Shown here: positions 1 through 10,700 of the stretch, one piece after another
Numbering within the stretch: position 1 is the first letter of the stretch
Layout: every line of letters starts with the position of its first letter
Source of the DNA: Yamagishiella unicocca
Taxonomy: Eukaryota; Chlorophyta; Chlorophyceae; Chlamydomonadales; Volvocaceae
NCBI GenBank assembly: GCA_003116995.1
Contig: BDSL01000086.1
Location: 372,001 to 436,000, forward strand
Direction: 5' to 3'
Length of the DNA: 64,000 nt
Notes under the pieces: generated by a model
What the model was told of the DNA's origin: nothing
The model's input: only the letters and a program-made list of their open reading frames with translations
Database searches by the model: none
Position numbers and translations under genes: made by a program

Positions 1-3000
1 AAGGCCATATCTGCCAGTGCCCACGTGTCCAGCTCAGGATTCACCACCAGCACCGTCGCGCCTACCCTGTCAACAGCTTTCGTAGTAGCATTCTTCACGT
101 GCCCCTTTTGGGAAGGGCCCCTGCCCAGCTCACGCGCTCACGTGACTGTGTCGGTGCATGGATGCAGCCGACCCAGACTCCAAGACTCCCAGACACCTGC
201 ATCCCTGCACTTCGCTCCTACCGTCTGTGGTTTGCGCCCGCTTCCAAAAACATTCGCAGTGACCGGGCCTGCCCCCGTCTCCCGTTCACCAGCCCTTGCC
301 CGAACGCCGCTGCCGTCGCCACTCACCGGTCATGGGCACGCCCAGCGCCAGGTGACACTGCCCGAAGCCTAGGGCCTCGTGGCAGATGACCACATCGGGA
401 TCGCCGTCGGTCAGCTCCTCAAACATGTCCGTGCCCACGATGCCTAGGTCGATGTCGCCGTACCGCAGCTTGCGTACGACATCCGAAGCGCGCTGGAACC
501 ACACCTCCAGGCCGGGGATCTGTGGGTATCCGCCGCCGCCGGAGGGGGGTTGAGAGGAAACCGACACAAATAGAGACCGCCCGCCCACAGGGGGGAGACA
601 GAGGGGACACGGCTGGACGGCTGTGCGAGGGGTTTCCCTTGCAACCCCACTTCCCAGGCAGCTGCCCCCTCAGGATGGTAGCTGCTTAACGGACCCCGAT
701 ACCCCTCAACCGGGCCGGGCCTCTAGCCGGCAGGCAGCCTGCCGAACTCACCTGCGGGATCTTCGCCACGTACTGGCGCGGGTTGGGCTTGTAGACCGAC
801 AGCGCGCAGTCCTGCAGGAAGAGGGTGCGGGTGCGCAGGGAGGAGGGGACACGGTCACGACACAAAGAACGCAGCCGGCCGCCAGGCCAACCTGTGTCCA
901 CCCCCAACCCAGGAGTCGCAAGCCAGGCCACAATAAAGCGCCGCGCACCGATTCGTCACATTAACCACCCACATCAGGCACCCCGCCAGCTGCATCTGCA
1001 GCCACAAGTAGCTGATCGATGGAGATCCACGCCAGCTGACCCCCGGCTCAGTGCCTGCCGGTGATGCCGCCGCTGCTCCTCCACCCAGACCGCCCTACGC
1101 CGCTGGGGCCCCCGCGTGCAAGCTCCCGCCGACCCACATGGCGATGGGCGCCCCTCAGGGAGCCAGCCAGCCAACTGCGCTGTGACATAGCACGGCTACC
1201 ACCAACAGTACATTGAAACGGGCCCCACAGCCCCGTTCCCCAGCCCACACCGTTCCATCCCAAGAGCCCCGGGATAACGGCTTCAGAACGGCCACAGACG
1301 GATGCGTCGCAGGCCCGCAGACGGATGCGTCGCAGGCCCACAGACGGATGCGTCGCAGGCCCGCAGCCCCCCAGATCCTACCAGAGCCCAGCACCAGCCA
1401 TCTTGCCCGCACGGAAGCATCCGGTGCCTAGCTTGCCAGCTGGCCTCAACGCGCACGGGACGCCGTGCAAATGCTACCCTGACCTAGTCCTCTCGCCTAG
1501 CCCGGCCGCAGCAGATCCCCCACACGAATCCTGCCCTGGAAGCACGCCGGCCACACACCGCGTGCTGGCCTCATCGTAACGCGCATGCCGCCTAGGTAGC
1601 TGGAGACAGTGTTTCCCGGCTCCAACACCGAGCCCCGGTGCGCGTTTTCCCGCCGCCGAGTCACCGACGACTCACCGGCTAGCCGCTACCCACCCCTGGT
1701 CCCCTTTCCAGGCCCCCGCTCCCACGCCCCTGCGTGACCCACATTACCTGACCCTGCATCTTGGCATCGACCCCCTGGCCCTAATCTCCACGCGACTCCC
1801 TGGCCCTGATTGCTCAGCCCCCCTGGCCCTGATTGCTACGCGACCCCCTGGCCCTGGTTGCTCCGACCCCTGGCCCTCCCTAGCCGCGCGCGCACCTTGA
1901 GCAGGTCCATGGTGTCCTCCGCCATGCGGCCCTTGCTGGGCAGGCCCATGCGCAGGGAGCTGCGCGGCGCGGACGTGTATGGCTTCACGACGGCTGCGAG
2001 GAGCAGGCCCACGCGGCGGTGGCGTCAGCGGCACGGCGCGGGCAGGCACGGCGGGCAGCACGGCAGCAGAGCTGGAGCGCACAGTGCGGAGTACCGTATG
2101 TGGTGGAGTGGCGCGCCGGCACCAAGCGCTTATGCGCGTTGTAACCGGTGTGTGCCGCCGTGCAGGTGCTGGGGAACGGCGTGCGATGTGGGTCGGGTTG
2201 CGCCGGGGGCGCTACCGGTAGCCCAGTGTGGTTCCCGGCCAGGCAGGCACAGCCAGGCAGCTAGCCCCACCGCAGCCGGCACCACCATGTGTTCCCAGGG
2301 AGGCAACAGCTGAGCAGCACCAGCTCCCAACAGCGGCGTCAGCGCCTATGCCTGCCAGGAGCGTTCCAAGCGCAGCGCAGACGCGGCTGCGACCTGCTCT
2401 CATCTACCCCTGCACCGCGCACTGGATCTCTCCCCTGTCCCGCTGCGCGAGCGACCGCCCGCGTGCCGCCAGGCGGCTCAACGAGGCACCCAAACGCTTC
2501 CGATGGTTCCCGATGGTTCCCGATGGTTCCCGATGGTTCCCGATGGTTCCCGATGGTTCCCACCTATCATGCAGCGCGCCTGCTCGCGCAGGGGCGCATC
2601 GCAATCGCGACAGTCCGACCACCCAGGGGGATCTGACGGGCCCCCGTGGCACGCACGTGCAGGCAGAGCGCAGGGGGGGGCCTGGGCGTGTGGGCGCGTG
2701 GACGCGGGTTGGGTGTGGAGGCTTACGCGCCAGCCAGGAGTGCGGTAGGGACGTGGGATGCACTGTGGCACCGGCGGATACAGAAGCCACACCTAGCCCT
2801 GCCCCGACCGACCCGCAAGCCTCACCATCCCGAGAAGGAAACGCACGCCTTTTCTATCGTGGTTCGATGGAGGGGAATGGCGGGGAACTGGAGGGGGGGG
2901 GGTGCGCGAGAAGGTGCGCCACGCCGAGTGAACGCAACCGGGGCCGCGACCGAACAAAACTGCTTGCGCGACCCAGCGACCTTCCTCGAACACTTGACTC

Positions 3001-3461
3001 GCATCCGGTACGGCTTGCATCTCATCCTCTGACCTCAAATTGCGTTAACGCGGAGCACCACGTCCCACTTGGCTTATGTGATTGCCCTGGCGCCGATGCC
3101 AATGTAGGCTTTCTTAAGGTACCGCGCTGTACGAAAACGCCAATGGTCTGGACGTCCTGATCGTTGCAGAAGGCTGTACGCCTCGCCCCGAACGAGAGCC
3201 GCCGCCGACTGGTCGCCTTTCCCGAGTCCCCACCCGACCACCCCGCTCACCACCAGTGCTTGCTGCTTCGTCATCCATGCTGTTCATCAGAAGCTTGCCA
3301 TCCATGGCGTTATCCTCGGGCCTCCGGCTCAAGCTGTTCGAGACGACCAGCTGGCGAGGGCCGCGAGTGGCATGACCGCGAGCGACGGCCGGCGCCGCCG
3401 ACAGCACCCGGCTGCGAGATGGTGTAACTATGCCAACTTGACGGCCTAACATGGTCTGCAT
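1..3461 (-). CDS. HISG: ATP phosphoribosyltransferase, plastid histidine biosynthesis (3' end beyond window)
   Basis: First committed enzyme of histidine synthesis, joining ATP and PRPP to phosphoribosyl-ATP, expected in the chloroplast. Exons on the minus strand: 3461-3251, 1993-1896, 811-752, 519-327 and 61 to past position 1; all junctions are in phase. Exon 1 starts MQTMLGRQVG and is basic and Ser/Ala-rich, like a transit peptide. Exon 2 carries the HisG N-terminal signature MGLPSKGRMAEDTMDLL, exon 3 NPRQYVAKIPQ, and exon 4 RYGDIDLGIVGTDMFEEL and ICHEALGFGQCHLALGVP, all diagnostic of the family. Exon 5 uses a less typical TAG acceptor, forced because the nearby CAG would give a stop. The catalytic C-terminal half lies outside the window. 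Intron 1 (1.25 kb) and intron 2 (1.08 kb) are packed with tandem repeats. The family call is secure; the exon 1 and exon 5 edges are inference. Confidence 0.9.
1297..1365. repeat. Tandem repeat, 23 bp x 3
   Basis: Three near-identical copies of a 23-bp unit starting GACGGATGCGTCGCAGG sit in intron 2 of HISG. The middle copy differs by one base. Confidence 0.9.
1769..1880. repeat. Degenerate tandem repeat, about 24 bp x 5
   Basis: About five diverged copies of a unit built on CCCTGGCCCTGATTGCT lie in HISG intron 2, just downstream of exon 2 in the direction of transcription. Confidence 0.75.
2501..2560. repeat. Perfect 10-bp tandem repeat x 6
   Basis: Six exact copies of CGATGGTTCC in HISG intron 1. 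Perfect identity suggests recent expansion and likely length polymorphism. Confidence 0.95.
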
Positions 3462-4272
3462 GGTGAAAGTCTGCGGTTGACCACCAGTAGGTGCAATGCT
3501 GCGTTTGCAGGAGACAGCACGGAAGGGGCTACAGAAAAACTAGAGCAAGCAGCGACTATGTGCACACAGCTCCGCGGGTAAAAGGACGATGACTGGAGGC
3601 GCCGTGCAGTATATTTTTGCTGGAAATTCCCACAGGCCCTGCTGTAGATGTACTGTAAAAACTCGCGTATATCCGTAGCTTACATAACGGTACACAATTC
3701 ATTGTACACGCAGCAAAGATTGGCCTTTTGCTGGTCCGGTCGCAGAACATTCACCGCATCGTCGGTCGGCTGAGGAGACCCAAATCATTTCGCGTTCACG
3801 GATGTGATGGCGCACGCCTAATGGATGGATTAGATGGATGTAGCTTTTGCCGCTTGAGGCATAGCATTCCAACACGCAGTCGCGCGCCACCGGAGAGCAA
3901 CGCTGGGTTCGCAGGGCAAACGCAGAATTCAATCAGGATTAACGTGAAGTAGTGGTTTGCAGCGCTGGTGCAGCACTGCGTCACAGTCAAAAGGCAAGGT
4001 GCCCCGCAGAGCCGCTTCGGCCGCCGCCGAGCTTGTGACTGTCGTTGACCTCTTGCTCGACGGGTATGATATTTCTACATGCTGCTTACGAACAAGGTCT
4101 AGCGGCATCGAAATGCCCCAAGGAAGGCGTAAAAGCGCGAAAGGGGCAGTTTGGCTGTTGTGCCTTCCGACCAGCAGCCTGATAATGGTCGGGTCCGCGT
4201 CCATCCGTCTTTGCGAACCTCCCCCTTACTTGTTGCCCGTGTGCTGCCAACGTCTTCCCGTGCCCTTGCCCC
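3462..4272. other. Divergent spacer between HISG and the FCP1-like gene
   Basis: About 810 bp between two start codons on opposite strands, so it must hold both promoters and 5' leaders. It is visibly lower in GC around 3600-3960 than the flanking exons. I see no recognisable gene or named element in it. Confidence 0.6.
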
Positions 4273-7200
4273 ATGGCCATCGGGGTCCTGTTGGCAGGCC
4301 GAGGCTCGCCCATCAACCCTGAAAGCCTGATGGCATCAGATGAGTTGGCCGTGGCGTCGAGCGGCAGCATGCTCGGGGCCTCCTCCTCTCCTGCCCTGCC
4401 CCCGCTGGGCCAGCCTCCCCTATGGTCGGCGGAAGATGATCCCAATGACACGCGTCCTTGGCTCCTCTTCGACCTGAACGGTGCGACAAAAGGTGGTGGT
4501 GGCGCGTAAGATGTATTTATGTGGTGCGGCTGGCGGGCCCACCGTCCGAAGACAGGCGGCGAGGCGGTGTCTTCGGCTATGTCCGGACTAGCGCGATCTG
4601 GGTTGGCCGGCGTTTGACATGGGAGTGCTACATTCTTTGGCAAGCAGCACGGCGTAGAGAACGGCCTGCATGCCGTCTGTCAACAAGCGTCCACCTTTAG
4701 GGGTGGTTGGGTTTCTAGCCTGTGAGCCACGCCGCAACCCCGTGTCCTACCCCCTGCCGTACCCATGCGCAAGAGCTACGGATGGCCCTGTCATACCCAC
4801 GTCACAGCGACCCACGTCACAGCGTCCTTCCGCCCTGTCCCTAGCCGACCCACATGGCTGCTGTCTTCCCAAACTGCTATAAATTCCCGCACAGGCGTCC
4901 TTGTGGAGGAGTCCAAGTACGACCGTGCGGCGTGGCAGCCGCCGCAGCAGCCGCAGCCGGTGCCAGGAACGGAAGGAGTGGCTGACGCGGCAGCCGCCAA
5001 AACGACAGAGACACAGCAGCACCAACCTGGCCAGCAGCCCCACAGCCGCTTTCCGAAGCGCCGAAACTTCCGCGCACGGCCCGGTGTCGCATCGTTGCTG
5101 CTGCTGCGCCCCAACTTCCGCCTGGGCCTCTACACCTCGGCCACGCACTACACGGTGAGCCGTGCGCTGGACTCGCTCAGCGGCCGCATTTTCAATGAGC
5201 TCCGGGAGGAGCCCCAGCGGCTTCGGAGCCTAAGGGAAGAAAGCGCCGCCTTTGCTGCCGCGGAAGCCGCCGCCGCAGAGGCTGCGGATGCCGCTATGGC
5301 GGAGCTGGCGCCGCCTGCCTCCCAGCCAATCGCAGTTGCAGCGGACCCTGCAGAAATTGATGTGGATATAGAGAAGGCAGACGATGGCGAACCTCCTCTA
5401 AGCGACCAGGCGACGGTTGAAGCGGCGCCAGTGGCAACAGCAGCGGCGGCGCAGGAGGCGCCCGTTGCCGACGTCGGGGCCGACGAGGGCGGCAGCAAAG
5501 CCGAAGGTGGAGTCGTAGCCCCAGCTGAGCCAGCTGAGCAGCGACAGGCTTGTCCAGAGGACCCATCATACGCGGCGCCAGATCGCGCAGGTGGCGGTGG
5601 CCGCAGCGGCGGTCGCGGCTACGGCCACGGCTGTGGATACAACGCCGGCAGCGGCAGGGGCCGCGGCGGCGGCGCCTGGCGTGTGGATGCCCGAGTGCTG
5701 TTCAGCCGCACATTCCACCGGGACCACTGCACACAGGACCCTACCTGGAGCGAGCGGCCGGACGGACGGGAGTGGGACACCATCAAGCCGCTGGCGGTGC
5801 ACGGGCTGCCCCTGGAGCGATGCCTGCTGGTGGACAACGAGACGCGCAAGAGCGCGCCAGGTGGGCCCGGCAAAGTGGCCGACGCTGCAGCCCGAGTGGG
5901 AAGGGTTCTCCGGTATGGGGTGGTGATGGTGATGAGGCGCCGTTAACGCCCGTCACCACCTCACCACGCATGATGGGCTTTCTTATGAAGCTGAGCCCTC
6001 AATAGCAGTGCGGGTGCTCTAAAAGTAGCGTCGGCTGCGGCCGTTCCGATAGCGCAGCTCACGCGGCTCGTGGCGGGTGGCAAATGGTGGTTGGGCTGCT
6101 GCAAATCCCGCCTCTGCCCCCTTCCCCTTCCCGTCGCATTGCTGCCGCGCCCGCATCGGCGTCCCGAACCAGGCGAGGAGGCGAACCTGCTGGCGCTCCC
6201 CACCTGGGAAGCGTCGTCCGACCAGGGCGTCGGCGTGTGGCTGTCGCTGGTTTCAGAGCTTCTGGCGCTGCCGCAGGTACAGTACGATTTGTTGATATGG
6301 CATATGGGCTCCAGGTCGCGCGTGAGCGTGGGCAGTTGAGCGCGGAGCTCTACTATGCTCCGGAACCGGATTGGGGGAATGGGTTGATTTTGCATCGGAA
6401 CGGAGTCGCATCGCGCTGACCTGGGCTGCCGCGGCCTGGTCACCGGAAGTGCGTGCAGCAGGAGCACATAAGGCCCACAGTCCGTGCCGTGTGCATGTAG
6501 CCTGATGCGGCATGCCACGCACATGGTCGCGTGTTTTGTTGTGTTGTGTGTGGCAGTGTGTGCCGACACCAGAGCTGGGACGTGAGGCTTACCGGTACAC
6601 TGTACGGCGCGCAGGGGCCGGAACTGGACGTACGACAGCACACCGCGGCCATCTCGCGTCGGCTTGCAGCGCTGCATTTACCGAAGAAGGACGGGGCGTT
6701 GCCAAACCAGTACGACCCGGAAGCGCAGCAGCAAGTGGACGGCGCGTACCAGGAAGTAGGACAGCGGCAAGTAGAGCAGCCGCCGCCTCCACAGCCGCAG
6801 CAACCACAGCAGCAGAAGCAGCTGTCGAAGAAGCACAAGAAGCTGGCGGCGATTGCGGCGTCTGTGGCGGCGCCGGCGCCGGCGGGTGCTGACGTGCTGG
6901 GAGCTCTTGCCGCCGACGATGGACTGGGACCAGACCAGCGGCCGCTTTGGACTGCAGCCGCCGTAGCCAAATCGGACGCCACCGCAAGTGCTGCCGGAAG
7001 TGACCTGGCCACTGCTGGGGAGGGTCCCGGGATGTCGGACAGCTATGATCCCGCTGCAGAGAGGGCCCGTCAGGACAACGAGCCTGGAGACGAGCAACGA
7101 GAGGCTGCGATTCTCCGGCTCTGTGCCGCTTACACGGTCGTGTGCGACGGTTCAGAGGAACGTTCCTTACCGGGTCGTAAGGCGGTGAGGTCCATGCAGC

Positions 7201-7397
7201 AGCAGTGGATGGATCGTGGAAGCGACCCGCGTATGGACATGGTGTTTGCGTGTTGCGTACTCGCAGCAAATGCAGCGACCCGCGGGTCGGCGGGCCACTT
7301 CGATGTGCTGTCGATGGCGCAAGGCCGCTGGAGGAAGTCCTGTGACGCAGGGTCCATCTCCTCGGTAGGGTCCATTGTGCTGGTGGGGGAGAGATGA
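4273..7397 (+). CDS. FCP1/SCP-like HAD-superfamily phosphatase domain protein
   Basis: Exons 4273-4480, 4895-5860, 6173-6276 and 6573-7397 (read to the stop; 700 residues) join in phase. The HAD core is split across them: motif I LLFDLNGVLVEE spans the exon 1/2 junction, then RPNFRLGLYTSATHYTVSRAL (motif II region), VLFSRTFHRDHC, and LERCLLVDNETR (motif III/IV region), as in CTD phosphatases of the FCP1/SCP (NLI-interacting factor) family. Two features are odd. The second Asp of the usual DxD is Asn here, so phosphatase activity is uncertain. A roughly 165-residue Ala/Glu/Gly-rich insert also separates the second and third blocks. The last exon is Gln/Pro/Lys-rich with no clear domain. A donor at 7184/7185 (phase 0) could instead splice to 7732 and join this to the downstream poly(A) polymerase; no TGTAA signal follows the 7397 stop. 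Confidence 0.72.
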
Positions 7398-7731
7398 GAA
7401 GCCCGTGATCTGAAACAAGAGGAAACCTTTTCGGGGTGGGGCGGGGATCGGGGAGCAGGAGGAACGGGTTGGTGGTGGTTACTTTAAAAAGTTTTCGGGT
7501 TTTATTGGATGTTCAGGAGTAATGCCGAGCGAAGCGCGGGGATGCGGACATGGGGTAATGCACTTAGAGCTGTGCGCTTGGCGGGGGCCCGAGCGTGTGG
7601 CGATAGGTAAGCCGAGACCTGGTAACGAGTGCGCAGCGTCGTGACGGGCCCCCTGCCCCTGCCCCCCCGCCCGCCACCGCCGTCGCTCCCCCCGCCCACC
7701 CCGCACCCCTCCCCCCGCCGCCCCGGCGCAG

Positions 7732-10700
7732 GTCACTCGCGAGCTGGTGACGCGGGCACTGGCGGCGTGTCTGCAGGCCGGCCTGATCCGCTCCGTGCCC
7801 CGGCCCAGCCCCAACTTCCCGCCGCGCTACGCAGCGGCCCCTATACCGCAGGTGCGGTGCGTGTGGCCCCGCGCAGCACTAGTCCTCGCTGGTCCCCGCG
7901 CAGCACTAGTCCTCGCTGGTCCCCGCGCAGCACTAGTCCTCGCTGGTCCCCGCGCAGCACTAGTCCTCGCTGGTCCCCGCGCAGCACTAGTCCTCGCTGG
8001 TCGCCGCCTCGGCTCCGTAAGCACAGACGGGCCCTCCCCGCCCGCGCGCCCACCTGCACACGTGGCTGAGGTGCTAGTGAGGACTAGTGCTAGTGTGCGA
8101 ACGACGCTTTGCAACTGACATGTGCACATGTGCGGTGGCGCGTCCCTCGCGCAGAGCTGGTTCGACGGCCTCGAAGTTGGCGAGGACGGGTGTTTGCGGC
8201 CAAAGCAGCAGCAGGACCTCCCCGCGGAAGGCGACCGATCCGGTGCCCCTCCGGAGCCCCAGGACGTCACGACAGAAGCAGCGGCGGACTGCACCGATGC
8301 GGCGGCGGACTGCACCGATGCAGACGGCGGTGCCGCGCCTCCATCTCAGCCGGGGGTTCCGGTGGTGCTGCTGATAACACTCCATGAATGCGTGATGGAG
8401 ATCCAGCGGCAGACCGGCTCGCAGTCAGAAGAGGTGATGGCGCTGACAAGGGACCTGCAGGCGCCGCTGCGCATCTGCATGGGGACCTTGTCCGCCGCGA
8501 GCATGTGCGCGAAGCTGGCGGAGCGGGGGGCGCTTCAAGTGCAGCGGTGCCGGCAGTCAAGTGTCAGGTGGGTGGCGGGAGGCGGGGCAGGGCGGGGGTG
8601 AAGGCCGGGGGCGCAGGGCGGCCTGGAGCTGTGGGTGCGTATTGGGGTGTCTGGGGAGCCATCGGATGCTGTTCACGGTGGCGACGGGGTCTCGTTAGGA
8701 TGGGGCTGCGTTGGGCGCCGGCACGGTGTGCCTTTGGCGCAATCTGCTCGGCGCATGGGCCTGCGCTTCCTGCGGCGAACCACCGTTGCGAAGTAGCTGA
8801 GGAATCTTGGCCTGTGTGGCGCACCGATACAGCACACACGCCATGCCAGCGACCAAGGCGAGTAGAGCCCCGTGTTTGTCGGTGTTCTGTACGTCATGGC
8901 TGTGATGGGAGCATCATGCGCTGCACCCCGCCGTTCCTGCACCCACAGGTACTGTGTCAAGGCATTGCCGAACCCGGAGCAGGCCGCGGAGGCCTTTCGG
9001 TCGCTGCACGCGCAGGAGCCGTACGACGGAACCCGCTTTTGTGTCGCGGGTACGGTGTGGGGCGACGGCGGCGGTGGCGGAAGTGAAGGCGCGGCTGGGC
9101 CCAACTTTGGTGACTGCGTGGAAGCGAATGCGGGTGCGGACGGCGGCCAGGAGGGGACAAATGGCAAGAAGCGAAAGGGGCAGCCCGATGTGCCGAAGCA
9201 GGAGCAACAGCGGGAGCAGAAGCGACACGGGCAGCAGCAACAAGAGCAGGAGCGCCAGGAGCAAGAGCGGGAACAGAGGTGGGAGGAGCGCCAGGAGCAA
9301 CAGCGGGAGCGGAAGCGCCAGGAGCAGCAGCAACAAGAGCAGGGGCGCCAGGGGCAGCAGCAACATGAGCAGGAGCGCCAGGAGCAGCAGCAACATGAGC
9401 AGGAGCGCCAGGAGCAACAGCGGGAACAGAGGTGGGAGGAGCGCCAGGAGCAACAGCGGGAGCGGAAGCGCCAGGAGCAGCAGCAACAAGAGCAGGAGCG
9501 CCAGGAGCAGGAGCGGGAACAGAGGTGGGAGGAGCGCCAGGAGCAACAGCGGGAACAGAGGTGGGAGGAGCATCAGCAACGAGAGCAGGGGCGCCAGGAG
9601 CGTGGGCCTCAGATGCGGCCGGCAGTCCGAGGCAGCCCCAGCACTGGCACCGCCGCCGCCGCTACTGCGGCCGTAGCCGCGCCGCTGCCTCCTGCTGCTG
9701 CCGCGGGCGCACGATCCCCCAGCGGCGACGGACGCGGCGAGAGCCACAAGAGGACCCGGCTGGATGAGCGGTCCCTGCAGGCCAATCCCGACCCCTCGCT
9801 GCCTGGTGCGGCGGCCCTGTACGGCCGCCCCTGGACTCAGACCGGCACGCCCCAGGACACGGGCGCACAGCCGCGGGGGCGGGGGGGGTCGCACGGCGCA
9901 ATGGTTTCGGGGCGGCGACCTCTGTCGGCCCTGCATGCGGAGGTGGCGGCGTTCGCGACGGAGAGCGTGCCCCTGGAGGGGGAGCTGGCGGCACTCACCC
10001 GGGCGCTGGAGGCGGTGCAGCGGGTGGCGGCGGAGATATGGCCGACTGCGCGCGTGGTGCTATTCGGGTCGCAGGTGGGCGCGCTGTGTGGTGGTGGCGG
10101 TGGTGGGGCGGACGGCAGCGGAGTGAGGGGCGCCGGCTGGCGGCACGGCGGGCAGGGCTGGGCGGGGCATGGTGTGGAAAGAAGCGCCGGGGCGACAGAC
10201 TCAATTTTCATCGCGCACCGGGCGGAGTCACTGAGCTCCCCACCTACCGTAGCTGTTAGCGTGCCGACCGTGGAGCCGCCTCCATGGACGCACCGGGACC
10301 TAGTACCCTGCTCCGCCTCTGAAAGGGCGGGTTCTCCACCCCGCGACCGCTCTTCGCCGTCTATAGCTTTTGTCCTCCTCCTCCTATGTCGTGTGACCGA
10401 GTATTCTTGCCTCTCTTTTCCCGCTCCCCCCCCTCCTCCACCACCACCACCCCTCCCTCCCCCAGGCCGCCGGTCTGGCGCTGCCCGGCTCCGACCTGGA
10501 CCTGGTGGTGCTGGGCGTCATGCCGCACCTGGCCACTCCCGCGGAGGGATACAAAGGACCCTCTCGAGCCACCGCCAGCAGCCTGTTGGAGACGCTGGCG
10601 CGGAAGCTGCGCAGCGCGGGGCTGATCAAGAGGCACACGCTCATTCGGGCAAAGGTGCGGCGGGACCCGGGGGTGGCATGGAGACCGGTTACACGACAGA

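Noticed and set aside
4086..4643. 185-codon minus-strand frame
   Set aside because: Lies antisense over the first exon of the FCP1-like gene, which carries a recognisable HAD motif; no protein-like content of its own.
7185..7731. Independent 5' exon for the poly(A) polymerase, for example ATG at 7522 with a GTAAGC donor near 7606
   Set aside because: Donor phase is 1 (or 2 from the ATG at 7540), but the 7732 exon needs phase 0; the phase-0 frame meets TAG at the donor.
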